Of a DNA stretch of 64,000 bases, positions 8,771 to 17,853 are shown piece by piece. The number at the start of each line of letters is the position of its first letter. The first letter of the stretch is position 1. The stretch comes from Mucilaginibacter robiniae (lineage in GTDB: Bacteria > Bacteroidota > Bacteroidia > Sphingobacteriales > Sphingobacteriaceae), in NCBI RefSeq assembly GCF_012849215.1, contig NZ_CP051682.1, positions 1,860,001 through 1,924,000 on the forward strand. The letters run 5' to 3'. The notes beneath the pieces were generated by a model. It searched no databases. It was given only the letters and a program-made list of their open reading frames with translations, and was not told where the DNA came from. Position numbers and translations under genes: made by a program.

Positions 8771-8794
8771 AAAAAAGCCCGCACGGTGGCGGGC
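8771..8794 (-). terminator. Intrinsic terminator of the NTF2-like gene
   Basis: On the minus strand GCCCGC-caccgt-GCGGGC is followed by TTTTTT, 28 bases after the stop of the gene starting at 9247. Confidence 0.85.
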
Positions 8795-8821
8795 TCTTCA
8801 CTATCAACTCACTTACTAAAA

Positions 8822-9247
8822 TTATTTGAATACGGAATATACGTCGGTAATTTTCCAACCTTCGCCGGTATTGGTTAGGGTTACGTAGTTGGAGCGTACA
8901 AAATTGTTGTACTGCATATCTACCTTTACAATACTCATGTCAGTGTTGCTTTCTACCACTTCGGTATTTACCGAGCAATCTTGCACTACGCCGGCATTCG
9001 CATCTACAAAACTCATAATGTCCGCTTTATCCATACTTACTATTTTCTGGTTGCGTACCGTTCTGAACTTAGCCGACTCATCAATCACGTCATTTAAGCC
9101 TTGCGTTTTTCCCTGGCTCATGGCATTGATATAAACATCAATTGCATCTTCTCTTGTTAATCTGGCGGCATTCGGGCCGTCTGCTTTAGCTACAAAAGAG
9201 GTAATTACCAAGGCTACTGCTAAAGCAAAAAGTTTAAAATTTTTCAT
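8822..9247 (-). CDS. Small exported NTF2-like (lumazine-binding/SnoaL-type) protein
   Basis: A 141-residue protein when started at the ATG at 9247 (MKNFKLFALAVALVITSF). That start gives a standard signal peptide cut after KA, while the longer frame to 9316 adds an unlikely tail. The mature part begins with LTREDAIDVYINAMSQGKTQGLNDV and ends in a TNTGEGWKITDVYSV strand. This is the layout of the 'putative lumazine-binding' NTF2-like family common in Bacteroidota, where a cone-shaped domain binds an unknown small ligand in the periplasm. There are no catalytic claims. It has its own terminator, and a palindrome (9356-9371) plus a half copy (9294-9301) lie upstream and may regulate it. Confidence 0.65.
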   Translation of the reverse strand: MKNFKLFALAVALVITSFVAKADGPNAARLTREDAIDVYINAMSQGKTQGLNDVIDESAKFRTVRNQKIVSMDKADIMSFVDANAGVVQDCSVNTEVVESNTDMSIVKVDMQYNNFVRSNYVTLTNTGEGWKITDVYSVFK

Positions 9248-9668
9248 TGTCTTTATATTTCCATTGTACTTCGTAGTACACGTATATAAGACGATGCATA
9301 GCTTGAAAAGTTGCACTATTTCCCTTGCTTAAATGCGATTTGCAATGTCATTAATACTATGCATGCATAGTTATTTTATTAATAACGAAACCTATAGTTG
9401 TTTAAACATTCAAATAGAAAACAACCATTTTACTGACTTTTTCCATCACTTACCTAAACCGGAAAATGTGTAAGAAAGCTGTTACGTTATATGCTAAAGC
9501 TACAAACCAACGCTGATTGGCCCTGATTCTACCTGTTGCCAGGGTTGCTTGCTGATGGGTTACATCCATGCAGACACCTGCCTGAGGAACGGTTTAAACG
9601 GAAACGTTTTAACGGATGGCGTTATCATTTAAAAACCGCGACTTGCTGAAGTTATTTCTGCCGAACAC
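9248..9668. other. Gene-free region between the NTF2-like gene and the histidine kinase
   Basis: About 420 bases with no supportable CDS. It holds a perfect 16-bp palindrome ACTATGCATGCATAGT at 9356-9371. Its half ATGCATAG recurs at 9294-9301. A GTACT/AGTAC stem-loop lies near 9265-9280. The part near 9480-9660 shows nothing I can name. Confidence 0.5.
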
Positions 9669-11318
9669 CTAACCTTGCAGCGGTAAGCTAAAGTAAAAGG
9701 TGGAACCTTTGCCAATCTGGCTTTCCACCCATATTTTACCGTTATGGCGCTGCACAATTTCAGCACACAGGTATAAGCCAATACCAAAGCCCGATATGTT
9801 TTGCGTATGCTTACTCTCAATGCGATAATAACGGTCGAACAGTTTTTCTACATTCTCGGGCTTAATGCCCATGCCTTCGTCTTTCACGCTTACCTGCACC
9901 TCATTGCCCATCTCCTCGCATTTCACCTCAATCTGCTTGCCCCTGGGCGAATATTTAATGGCATTACTCAGCAGGTTCGATATTACACTGCCAATCTTAT
10001 CACGGTCGGCCAGCACGCTTACTGGGTTGCAGGGTAAAAAAACAATTTTGTGTGTAGATTGAATCAGCGCGGCTTCTTCGGTCATTTCTTTCACCAGCTC
10101 ATCCATCAGGAAAGTTTGCTTGTTTACCTGTATCTTGCCTGATTCCAATCGCGATACATTTAAAAAGCCGTTAATCAGGGCCGTCATTTTCTTTATCTGA
10201 TTTACGGCTTTGGTTAGTGCGCCGGCTGTAAACGTATCTTCGGCCTTGTTAGCTTTAGCCAGCAGCATTTGTATATACCCGTTCAGCGAGGTAAGCGGTG
10301 TTTTCAACTCATGGCTTACCATGCCGATAAAATCGTTTTTGCGCTGCTCATCCTGCTTGCGTTCATGAATATCAATAAACGAACTGATGTAGCCGGTAAA
10401 GTTATCGTTGCTGTCAAAAAGCGGTGTGCCCTTAGCCAGCAGCCAGCGGTAGCTACCCTGGTGGTTAACAATCCGTATCTCGTCGGTATAAGGCAACCGT
10501 TCTTTAAAGGCCGATAAGCAACTGTTCAGGTGCCGTTCCATATCATCAGGGTGCACCACCTTAATCCACCCGAAGCCCAGCAAATCTTGCCGGGGTTGGC
10601 CGGTCAGGGTTATCCAGGCCTTGTTACAGTACACCGTATTACGGGTAATATCACTTACTGCAATTAAAACATCGGTACCCTCGGCCATAGCCCGAAAGCG
10701 CACCTCACTTTCAGAAAGCTCTTTGGTGCGGCTTTTTATGCGTTCTTCAAGGTCTTCATTTAACTTTCGCAGCGTTTCCTGCGCATGGTACAGCTCCTGG
10801 TTGGCCAGCGCCAACTCCTCGTTAACCGCAGTGAGCTCCTCGTTGGTCATCTGTTCGCGCGTTAAGGCGTCTGCCCGTTCGGTGGCGGCTTTCTTTACCT
10901 CATTTATCAAAATATGATGTGTAATATTATGTGTAGTGCACATCAGATATTGTACATGCCCATCTGCACCCACAATAGGCACATATTCGGTTTGCCACCA
11001 GGCAGCCTCTGTAGCCTGCCCGTTTGCGCTGGGCATATCGTACCTTACGGCGGCCAGCTTTACTACTTCATTGTTGCGAATGGCCCGCTCAATGGCCTGC
11101 TGAATCACGGCTTCACTCTCCTTACTGCTGCGGCTGGAGTCAGTCAGGTCTTTAATACCTTTGCCAATTAAATCTTGCCCAACGGTGTTGCTCACCATCT
11201 TATACAGCTCATTACAAGCTACTATAGTATAACGCGGCGCATCGGCTTTAATCACTATCCGGGGTTCGGACAGATGGTTAAACAACATTTGAAACAGGGT
11301 ATCATTTGGCGCATTCAT
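9669..11318 (-). CDS. Cytoplasmic PAS-PAS sensor histidine kinase (orphan)
   Basis: A 549-residue protein without membrane helices. Order: PAS fold (~10-130), a heptad-rich coiled coil (~140-215, TREQMTNEELTAVNEEL), a second PAS with PAC (~215-330), HisKA with VSHELKTPL where His ~336 is the phosphoacceptor, and a HATPase with NLLSNAIKYSP, KDEGMGI and GFGIGLYLC. It should autophosphorylate in response to a cytoplasmic or membrane-permeant signal. No response regulator is adjacent, so it is an orphan whose partner lies elsewhere. The start is set at the ATG at 11318 rather than the GTG one codon earlier. Confidence 0.88.
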   Translation of the reverse strand: MNAPNDTLFQMLFNHLSEPRIVIKADAPRYTIVACNELYKMVSNTVGQDLIGKGIKDLTDSSRSSKESEAVIQQAIERAIRNNEVVKLAAVRYDMPSANGQATEAAWWQTEYVPIVGADGHVQYLMCTTHNITHHILINEVKKAATERADALTREQMTNEELTAVNEELALANQELYHAQETLRKLNEDLEERIKSRTKELSESEVRFRAMAEGTDVLIAVSDITRNTVYCNKAWITLTGQPRQDLLGFGWIKVVHPDDMERHLNSCLSAFKERLPYTDEIRIVNHQGSYRWLLAKGTPLFDSNDNFTGYISSFIDIHERKQDEQRKNDFIGMVSHELKTPLTSLNGYIQMLLAKANKAEDTFTAGALTKAVNQIKKMTALINGFLNVSRLESGKIQVNKQTFLMDELVKEMTEEAALIQSTHKIVFLPCNPVSVLADRDKIGSVISNLLSNAIKYSPRGKQIEVKCEEMGNEVQVSVKDEGMGIKPENVEKLFDRYYRIESKHTQNISGFGIGLYLCAEIVQRHNGKIWVESQIGKGSTFYFSLPLQG

Positions 11319-11602
11319 CACAAATCATTAATAAGGTTACAAGATACCATTGGTATAATTGGTTATTTGCAGAAAGATAGCAGTCTTATAAAAGCTTTCC
11401 AACTCCTATTTTTGAATACGTTCACGATAGCACACCTTTGTGTAGCTGTTACACTTATGGATGATTGGTCAGCTTATACCCCGGCAATAGCTATGCAGAT
11501 TGGCGCAGATTAAAAAAAGTTAAATTTCATCCCAACGTTTTAACTTGCAGCTGCGTAATGCATACAGGAGAACTATGTGTACCCAAACCTCTAATACCTT
11601 TA

Positions 11603-12193
11603 ATGAGCCTGTTCAGGAGTAAGCCACATCATCAGCTTATTGCAGGTTGCAAGGCTAACGAACGTTCGGCGCAGGAGGGTTTGTACAAACTGTTCTATGC
11701 CGATATGCTCAGGCTATGCTACCGTTACCTGAAATCGGATGAGTTAGCTGCTGAGGCCCTGAATATGGGTTTTTTGAAGGTGTTCCAGAACATTAACAGC
11801 TTTGACCAGCAAAAGGGCGAACTAGGCACCTGGATAAAAACCATTATTGTTAGAACCTGTATTGATTTAAACCGTAAAGAAGCTAAATTTATAGAAGCTA
11901 CCGACCTTGCAGAAGATGCCCACGCCGCTTTTATTGCCCCCGAAGTGCTAAACAAACTATACGTGCAGGATTTGGTAAAGGCCATACGCCAGTTACCAAC
12001 CGCTACGCAACTGGTGTTTAACCTTTCGGTAATTGAAGGCTATAACCACCAGGAAATTGGCGAACAGCTTCAAATTAGTGAGGGTACTTCAAGGTGGCAT
12101 TTATCGCAAGCTAAAAAACTGCTGCGTAATATGCTGCAACCGGCTAACCCCAGCACCAATGATCCAACTGTAAACCCTAACGAGGCCTTATGA
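11603..12193 (+). CDS. ECF-type RNA polymerase sigma factor
   Basis: A 196-residue sigma-70 family protein starting MSLFRSKPHHQLIAGC. The frame is open to 11465, but this start gives the usual ECF N-terminus (L..GC..NERSAQEGLYKLFYADM). Region 2 (ALNMGFLKVFQNINSFDQQKGELGTWIKTI) and region 4 (LPTATQLVFNLSVIEGYNHQEIGEQL...SRWHLSQAKKLL) are both clear. It redirects RNA polymerase to a stress or envelope regulon. The stop overlaps the next start (ATGA at 12190-12193), so the downstream membrane protein is translationally coupled and is the likely regulator of this sigma factor. An alternative ATG at 11558 would add 15 residues. Confidence 0.85.
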   Translation: MSLFRSKPHHQLIAGCKANERSAQEGLYKLFYADMLRLCYRYLKSDELAAEALNMGFLKVFQNINSFDQQKGELGTWIKTIIVRTCIDLNRKEAKFIEATDLAEDAHAAFIAPEVLNKLYVQDLVKAIRQLPTATQLVFNLSVIEGYNHQEIGEQLQISEGTSRWHLSQAKKLLRNMLQPANPSTNDPTVNPNEAL

Positions 12194-13707
12194 AAAAGTC
12201 AGCATGGTATCATAAACTTTGGCGCAAAAAGCTGGATAGCCTGCCGGTTCAGAACAATGCTGACTCAGCCTGGGCCGACATGAGCAAGCTGCTGGATGAG
12301 CACCTGCCTGCGGCAAATACCGGTGCCGGCAATAAACTAGTTAAGCCTTTCGGCACCAAGCTAATTTCTTTACTGGGCTATATTGTACCTGCAGCTGCTA
12401 TGGTAGGCGCCGGTACTTACCTGGCCAGCCACACTACCATCATATCCAAAACCAAACCTGTCAAGGTAAAGCCTACGCATTACCAGCACAAACCACATGA
12501 GGTCATCAGCAACGATAGCATTAATAGCATTCAAGATACACTAACTAACCCGGCAGATAGTTCGGCTATGTTTCAAGCTCAACAATCAGATTCGATTAGG
12601 GCGACAGGTAATGATGAAAATGCGATAACTACACCTCAGAACAATAGTTTGCCTACTCTTTCCGGCACTCCTAAGGGAAATCCAATTGCAGGAATGAATG
12701 CTCCTGTTGGCACTACCCCAAATCAGGTTTATACACCATCCGCCTTGTTGCGAAAAAGAAGCGGGTTGTCAGGCCGTACTACTACAGGTTCGCTTAGCCA
12801 TAATCAGCATACGCTTAAACCATCTGCCAACGTACAGCCGCAGGTTACATCGGCTTTGTTTATGTCATCATCAGCCAGCAGCCATAAGACACAGCCGCGT
12901 GTAACCGGTAGTTCGGTTGATTATACTACCGCACAGCAACCTACTGGTACAAATAATACAGCACCAATGGCAGTGGTAGGCTCTGCATTAACTAACAATA
13001 CAACGGCTCAGCAGAATAGCAAAGCGGACGCGCAATTAAGGGAAAACAGTAAAAAGCTTAAGACCGTTGCCTCCTCTACAAAAAATAAAACGGATAAGAA
13101 TAAGCTACCTAAGCAAAGCAGTCAGTCTAATTTCCACTTTGGCTTGGAGGGTGGATTAAATACTGCCAGTTTAGGCAAAAGCTTTTACGCGGGTGCTTTT
13201 GGCTCTTATCAAATTGGGAAACAATGGCTTATTGGTACCGGTTTGCGGCTGGATGCTGCGCGAGCCTTATCGGGCCAGCATAGTTATAACTATGGCACTC
13301 AAGATTCTACCGCCTTTACCATAACAGACACACGGAAAATTACTACTTTATCGATTCCTGTTCGGCTTACTTATCAGCTCACCGACAGGATCAGCCTGTA
13401 TGCCGAACCCCAACTTAGCTTTGTTACCCATCAGGGCAGCGTTAGTACTAAACTGGGCACTATTGCCAACCGCCGGGATACCTTGGGGCATACCAGCAGC
13501 ATTGACTCGGCTTTTAAACGCAACTCGCTTAACAATAAAGTAAGTGTAGGTATAGCAGCCGGCATTAGTGTGCGTGTAAGTGGTTCTTTTTATATAGATG
13601 GCCGATTGTTGCAGAACCTAACGCCTTATAAAGTAAATACGGGTTTGGGCAACTATCAGCAGCGTTACCGTACTATTCAAATCGGGGTACGTTACAACAT
13701 TAAGTAA
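12190..13707 (+). CDS. Membrane-anchored protein with C-terminal outer-membrane beta-barrel domain, candidate anti-sigma factor
   Basis: A 505-residue protein. Residues 1-56 are cytoplasmic and basic/acidic (WYHKLWRKKLDSLP...AWADMSKLLDE), followed by one helix at ~58-80. A long low-complexity Ser/Thr/Gln/Asn region spans ~85-310. The C-terminal ~190 residues alternate like an OMP beta-barrel (FHFGLEGGLNTASLGKSF to IQIGVRYNIK). Position after an ECF sigma with a 4-bp overlap suggests the N-terminus binds the sigma factor. The domain order would span the envelope, with an inner-membrane anchor and a barrel in the outer membrane. The anti-sigma role is inference, because no ZAS motif is visible. 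Confidence 0.65.
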   Translation: MKKSAWYHKLWRKKLDSLPVQNNADSAWADMSKLLDEHLPAANTGAGNKLVKPFGTKLISLLGYIVPAAAMVGAGTYLASHTTIISKTKPVKVKPTHYQHKPHEVISNDSINSIQDTLTNPADSSAMFQAQQSDSIRATGNDENAITTPQNNSLPTLSGTPKGNPIAGMNAPVGTTPNQVYTPSALLRKRSGLSGRTTTGSLSHNQHTLKPSANVQPQVTSALFMSSSASSHKTQPRVTGSSVDYTTAQQPTGTNNTAPMAVVGSALTNNTTAQQNSKADAQLRENSKKLKTVASSTKNKTDKNKLPKQSSQSNFHFGLEGGLNTASLGKSFYAGAFGSYQIGKQWLIGTGLRLDAARALSGQHSYNYGTQDSTAFTITDTRKITTLSIPVRLTYQLTDRISLYAEPQLSFVTHQGSVSTKLGTIANRRDTLGHTSSIDSAFKRNSLNNKVSVGIAAGISVRVSGSFYIDGRLLQNLTPYKVNTGLGNYQQRYRTIQIGVRYNIK

Positions 13708-13708
13708 C

Positions 13709-14392
13709 TTACTGTTGCAATTTAAAAAATAGCGTACGCATGGTTTTAGCCACCAGCTTATAACCACGTGCCATTAAAAACTGGTACACGTCGGCATTGG
13801 TTAACTGCTGAATGTCGATGCTGGCTTCCACCATAATAAACAAGGGCTGATAGCGGCTCCAGTCATTAGATTGCAGCACCGCCAAGTCAACGCCCTCGGC
13901 ATCAATGTTTAAAAAATCAATGGTTTGTCCAGGTGGTAAATGCTGATCTAATACCTGGGCTAAAGGCACGGTAGGTACAGGTATAATTTTTTTGATAAAA
14001 TACCGCGTGGTGGCCGATTTATATTCCGACGCTTCCTGGTTAAAACTGTTTAAGGCCGGTTCATTAAAACAATAAAAAGGCAAAGTCCCTTCCTGGGTAT
14101 GAATACCTACATTCAAGTTAATATCCCGCTTACGGAACATTTGGAAAAGCTTGATGGCACCAGGCGTAGGTTCAATATTAATGCCCTTCCAACCTTGCTG
14201 ATAAAAGTGCAGCGTATTGGAGTATCGGAATGGGTGATGAGCGCCTACATCCACGTAAAAGCCTTTGTATTTTTTACGGCCTTCAAAAAATGAGTGGTAA
14301 ATCATGTCCTCCCCTTCTTGAGAATATGACCTACGGAAAAAGAACTGATCAACCGGAAACTTTTTCTTTAAAGCTTTTACAGATAATTTCAT
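13709..14392 (-). CDS. FkbM-family methyltransferase
   Basis: A 227-residue SAM-dependent methyltransferase. The N-terminal YSQEGEDMIYHSFF lead-in, the SAM-binding GFYVDVGAHHPFRYSNT, the NIEPTPGAIKLF acidic loop, and IDFLNIDAEGVDLAVLQ are hallmarks of the FkbM family. These enzymes O-methylate sugars or polyketides, and in Bacteroidota they often act on surface glycans. It runs convergent to the beta-barrel gene with a single base between the stops. No terminator lies between them, so read-through antisense is possible. The substrate is unknown. Confidence 0.82.
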   Translation of the reverse strand: MKLSVKALKKKFPVDQFFFRRSYSQEGEDMIYHSFFEGRKKYKGFYVDVGAHHPFRYSNTLHFYQQGWKGINIEPTPGAIKLFQMFRKRDINLNVGIHTQEGTLPFYCFNEPALNSFNQEASEYKSATTRYFIKKIIPVPTVPLAQVLDQHLPPGQTIDFLNIDAEGVDLAVLQSNDWSRYQPLFIMVEASIDIQQLTNADVYQFLMARGYKLVAKTMRTLFFKLQQ

Positions 14393-14648
14393 GGCGTACA
14401 GGTAACTAAGTGTGACAAGACCTTTTACTTACCAATACGCGCTGTATGACCTAAACGTGGGGTAAAACTCAGGAGAAATATATTTTTATCATATTAGTTA
14501 AAATGCATAATTCTTACTTCTCATAAATTTCTGATAATCAAACTTTTACAATTACATAAATTCGAAATTTTAATCAGGTTCAATTGAGACAATTTCTCAT
14601 TGTTTACCTTAATTTCACATTAAAGTAACATTCCTGCTATGAACCTAT

Positions 14649-14668
14649 TAATACAATCGATTGTATTA
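14649..14668. promoter_or_regulatory. Perfect 20-bp palindrome, probable operator
   Basis: TAATACAATCGATTGTATTA is fully self-complementary. It ends 10 bases before a -7 box (14679), overlapping where the -33 element would be. This is the placement expected for a repressor site. Confidence 0.55.
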
Positions 14669-14678
14669 TTAATCTTAT

Positions 14679-14686
14679 TATATTTG
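14679..14686 (+). promoter_or_regulatory. -7 element TATATTTG
   Basis: Exact TAnnTTTG match. Transcription would begin within or just before the ACCAATTATAAACCTAAA motif at 14691-14708 and run toward the DUF421 gene. Confidence 0.5.
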
Positions 14687-14956
14687 CATCACCAATTATA
14701 AACCTAAACTTATTATCACTTTTTTACGGCTTGTAGCTTATCTGCTTTATATGGCAGACTAGTGCTTATAACCTATCTTGAAGTTTTCCATTTTATTTAT
14801 CTTCTTTATTCTTGCTACAACTTAAATGTTTGCTATAACTGCTGACTGTAGGTCTTTTTTGTGGAAAAATTCCTGACATTTCAGTAAACACTTTTTTATC
14901 GGCAACTGTACATCATGTTAAGGAATGTTTAACGTTAAGTTAACAAAACATTACGC

Positions 14957-15445
14957 ATGGAAATTATTCTGCAAATATTTGGTGAGGGCAAAGACTTATC
15001 AACCCTACAAATGTGCTGCCGGGCTGTAGTGATATTTTTTATTGCGCTCATTATGGTAAGGCTTTCGGGCAGGCGTACGTTTGGTAAACATTCAGCTTTT
15101 GATAATACATTGGCCATCATTTTAGGCGCTATTTTAAGCCGGGCGGTGGTAGGCGCTTCAGCGTTTGTACCTACGGTGGTCAGCTGCCTGGTACTGGTAT
15201 TATTACACCGCTTACTAGCTTGGCTCAGTGTAAAAAATGAATTTATCAGCCGCGTACTTAAAGGTGACAGCATTCCGCTGTACCGCAATGGCAAGCTGGA
15301 TGAAGAAAACATAGCCAAAAGCCTGTTGAGCGAAAAAGAAGTAATGGGCGATTTGCGCCTGAAAGGCCATGTAAACAACTTAGATAAGATTAAAGAGATT
15401 TACATGGAAACCAGCGGCGAGTTAAGCGTGATTAAAAAAGATTAA
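14957..15445 (+). CDS. DUF421 (YetF-like) membrane protein
   Basis: A 162-residue protein with about three N-terminal helices (VVIFFIALIMVRLSGRRTFG, NTLAIILGAILSRAVVG, VVSCLVLVLLHRLLAWL). A short cytoplasmic domain follows, with KGDSIPLYRNGKLDEENIAKSLLSEKEVMGDLRLKG. The RLSGRRTFGK motif and the G-x-P-x-x-L-Y-R-N-G-K stretch identify DUF421/YetF. The family's role is not established and is often linked to spore or envelope physiology. It is shorter than many members (~220), ending soon after the first half of the YetF C-terminal domain, which is common in Bacteroidota. Its 3' end overlaps the convergent acyltransferase by 4 bp. Confidence 0.75.
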   Translation: MEIILQIFGEGKDLSTLQMCCRAVVIFFIALIMVRLSGRRTFGKHSAFDNTLAIILGAILSRAVVGASAFVPTVVSCLVLVLLHRLLAWLSVKNEFISRVLKGDSIPLYRNGKLDEENIAKSLLSEKEVMGDLRLKGHVNNLDKIKEIYMETSGELSVIKKD

Positions 15446-16569
15446 ATCTTGATAAAGATTTTCCGGTTATACATCGTCCACAAAATGATTAACCATACTA
15501 ATACAAAACACAACGACCATAAAAAGGAAGCCACGCCCGGCACAAAGTAAGAATCAAAAAAAGCATCATACAAAGCTTCTTTCAAGCTCACGCTTTCACC
15601 CTGGTAATCTACTTTTAGCCTATCCATCGTACGGGCTATCAGTTCTGAAGATACATACACTAAAATAGCATTCACGCCATATACCACCATAGGTTTGGTA
15701 AACCGCCGGTAACCTTGAATATCAATCAACCAATAACAAAGCGTCAGGCTCCACATAGCTAAGCCACCGGTAAACAGCACGAACGAACTGGTCCAGATAG
15801 ATTTATTCAGCGGAAAACTATAATTCCACAGCAAACCGGCAATGACCAGCACCAAGCCTGCAACTAGTAAGGCATATACTTTAATGGTATTAGGTTGATC
15901 TGATCGTTTCAGCCAGGTACCAGTCAGCAGGCCCAACATACCTGTACCAACAGCAGGTAAAGAACTTAGTAAACCTTCCGGATCCCAGGTTTTAGAGGCT
16001 TGCCATAAATGCGCCGTACCGAACAGGGTACGATCTAACCAGGCACCCAAATTAGTTTCGGCCTGCAAGCTGGCATGCCCTATGCCCGGAACCGGCACCT
16101 GTGTTAAAAGCAGATAATAACCAACCAGAATGATTAGCAGCAAAGCCGCTTGCACCCGGTAATTGGTTTTGATGTAGATAAAGCCAATTACCAAATACAC
16201 TACCGCAATGCGCTGCAATACGCCCGGAATACGTACGGTATGAATATCCCAAAACCAGTAAATAGACCGGAACAGCCCTATAGCCAATATAATGCAGCTT
16301 CGGCGAAGCACTTTTAACATTAACGCCTTGTGGTTAGTGGCATCAGCCTTTTTACTTTCCAGGGCATACACTATCGAAACGCCCATGATGAACAGGAAAA
16401 ACGGAAAAATTAAATCGGCCAGGGTGCAGCCGTTCCAGGCTGCATGTTCCAGCGGAGGGAAAATGTGGCCCCAGTCGCCGGGATTGTTAACCAGTATCAT
16501 GGCAGCTACAGTAAAGCCGCGAAAGAAATCAAGTGATAGAAGTCGTCGCTGTAAAGTATTAGAAGACAT
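15442..16569 (-). CDS. Multi-pass acyltransferase of the HGSNAT/NagX (DUF5009) type
   Basis: A 375-residue integral membrane protein with about ten helices. The start RRLLSLDFFRGFTVAAMILVNNPGDW is the conserved D-x-x-R-G lead of the heparan-alpha-glucosaminide N-acetyltransferase-like family, followed by LADLIFPFFLFIMGVSI. Eukaryotic HGSNAT moves acetyl from cytosolic acetyl-CoA to terminal glucosamine across the membrane. Bacterial relatives (NagX) are tied to amino-sugar metabolism. Divergent placement (80 bp) from the anhydro-MurNAc kinase gene suggests a shared cell-wall amino-sugar salvage theme, which is inference. The active-site His cannot be assigned with certainty. Confidence 0.75.
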   Translation of the reverse strand: MSSNTLQRRLLSLDFFRGFTVAAMILVNNPGDWGHIFPPLEHAAWNGCTLADLIFPFFLFIMGVSIVYALESKKADATNHKALMLKVLRRSCIILAIGLFRSIYWFWDIHTVRIPGVLQRIAVVYLVIGFIYIKTNYRVQAALLLIILVGYYLLLTQVPVPGIGHASLQAETNLGAWLDRTLFGTAHLWQASKTWDPEGLLSSLPAVGTGMLGLLTGTWLKRSDQPNTIKVYALLVAGLVLVIAGLLWNYSFPLNKSIWTSSFVLFTGGLAMWSLTLCYWLIDIQGYRRFTKPMVVYGVNAILVYVSSELIARTMDRLKVDYQGESVSLKEALYDAFFDSYFVPGVASFLWSLCFVLVWLIILWTMYNRKIFIKI

Positions 16570-16648
16570 ACGGTCAGGTTGAACCCTATAAAGATAATTG
16601 ATGTACCATTATCCTAAACGTTTTTATAAGATTTTTTATTTTTAGCGC

Positions 16649-17836
16649 ATGCCTGCATTCAACACCAACTTAAGCCGACTGTTCACCATTGCTCAAAAGC
16701 CCGAACGGCTCATTATCGGCCTTATGTCGGGCACTTCGTTAGATGGATTGGATATTGCACTTTGCCGCTTTACCGGTCATGGTTTTAACACCCGCTTTAC
16801 CTTACTGGAGTTTATAACTTTGCCTTATGAAGAAACTTTCCGGCAGGAAATTAAACAGGTATTTGCCCGCCAGCAAGCCAGTTTAGAAAAGGTGTGTTTA
16901 TTGAATGCGCAGATTGGACGTTTACACGCCAGCCTGGTATTGCAGGCACTAAATCAATGGGGTTACCAACCGCAGCAGATTGATGCGATAGCTAGTCATG
17001 GGCAAACCATTTACCATGCACCACAACGCTTGCATAGCCAAGCGGATTACCCCAATGCTACGCTGCAAATTGGTGATGCTGACCACTTGGCGGTACAAAC
17101 CGGCATTATCACCATCAGCGATTTCCGGCAAAAGCACATTGCAGCAGGTGGTGAGGGCGCACCTTTAGCTTTGTATGGCGATGTATTGCTGGGCAGCCAC
17201 CCTGCCGAAAACCGTATTTTACTGAACATTGGCGGCATAGCCAACCTCACCTATTTGCCTGCCGATGCACGAAATATTATCTGCACCGATTTGGGTCCGG
17301 GTAATACGTTGATTGATGCGGCTTGCCAGACTTACTTTAACCAACCTTATGATGATGGCGGACGCATCGCCTTTAGCGGACAGGTGCACCAGTCTTTATT
17401 GAACAAATTACTAAGTCACCCATTTTTCCAGCAACCGGCACCTAAAACCACCGGCCCCGAATTGTTTAGCCAAGCCTATGTTGAACAAGCCCAACAAAAG
17501 GTAAATGCCACTAACATTTCGCCGCAAGATTTAGTTAGCGCCCTAAGTGCCTTTACGGCAGAAGCTATTGTACGGTTTATTCGTAATCATATTCCTGCTC
17601 CGATACATCGTCTATTACTCAGTGGCGGCGGAGCTAAAAATGAGTTTATCCAGCACTACCTGCAACAGCACCTCCCCGGCATTGCACTGGATAATACTGA
17701 CAGCATCGGGATTGATGCCGATGCAAAAGAAGCCATCTTATTTGCTTTACTGGCGAATGAAGCATTGGTGGGTGAGCCGATAACTATTGGCAGTAATCCG
17801 GCCGTGTTGATGGGGAAATTTAGCTTTCCTGCTTAA
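16649..17836 (+). CDS. anmK: Anhydro-N-acetylmuramic acid kinase
   Basis: A 395-residue ASKHA-fold kinase. GLMSGTSLDGLD at residues 24-35 is the AnmK signature. ASHGQTIYH, LNIGGIANLTYL, TDLGPGNTLIDA and the C-terminal LLLSGGGAKNEF are also conserved. It opens the 1,6-anhydro ring and phosphorylates anhMurNAc to MurNAc-6-P during peptidoglycan recycling in the cytoplasm. Length is near the usual ~370-390. A -7-like TATTTTTA ends four bases before the ATG, so the mRNA may be leaderless. It pairs divergently with the NagX-like gene. Confidence 0.93.
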   Translation: MPAFNTNLSRLFTIAQKPERLIIGLMSGTSLDGLDIALCRFTGHGFNTRFTLLEFITLPYEETFRQEIKQVFARQQASLEKVCLLNAQIGRLHASLVLQALNQWGYQPQQIDAIASHGQTIYHAPQRLHSQADYPNATLQIGDADHLAVQTGIITISDFRQKHIAAGGEGAPLALYGDVLLGSHPAENRILLNIGGIANLTYLPADARNIICTDLGPGNTLIDAACQTYFNQPYDDGGRIAFSGQVHQSLLNKLLSHPFFQQPAPKTTGPELFSQAYVEQAQQKVNATNISPQDLVSALSAFTAEAIVRFIRNHIPAPIHRLLLSGGGAKNEFIQHYLQQHLPGIALDNTDSIGIDADAKEAILFALLANEALVGEPITIGSNPAVLMGKFSFPA

Positions 17837-17853
17837 TGTTCTACCTACTCAAA

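Larger units (their letters stand above)
14393..14956. other. 564-bp AT-rich intergenic region with palindrome and promoter
   Basis: No supportable CDS. It holds the 20-bp palindrome at 14649-14668, a TAnnTTTG box at 14679-14686, a shared leader motif at 14691-14708, and a small TCTGC/GCAGA stem-loop near 14738-14755. If the promoter serves the DUF421 gene, the 5' leader is about 260 nt. The part 14393-14640 holds nothing I can name. Confidence 0.5.

Noticed and set aside
14639..14701. A 20-codon hydrophobic frame starting ATGAACCTATTAATA
   Set aside because: It lies right over the palindrome and the -7 box and has no start context; it is explained by AT-rich regulatory DNA.
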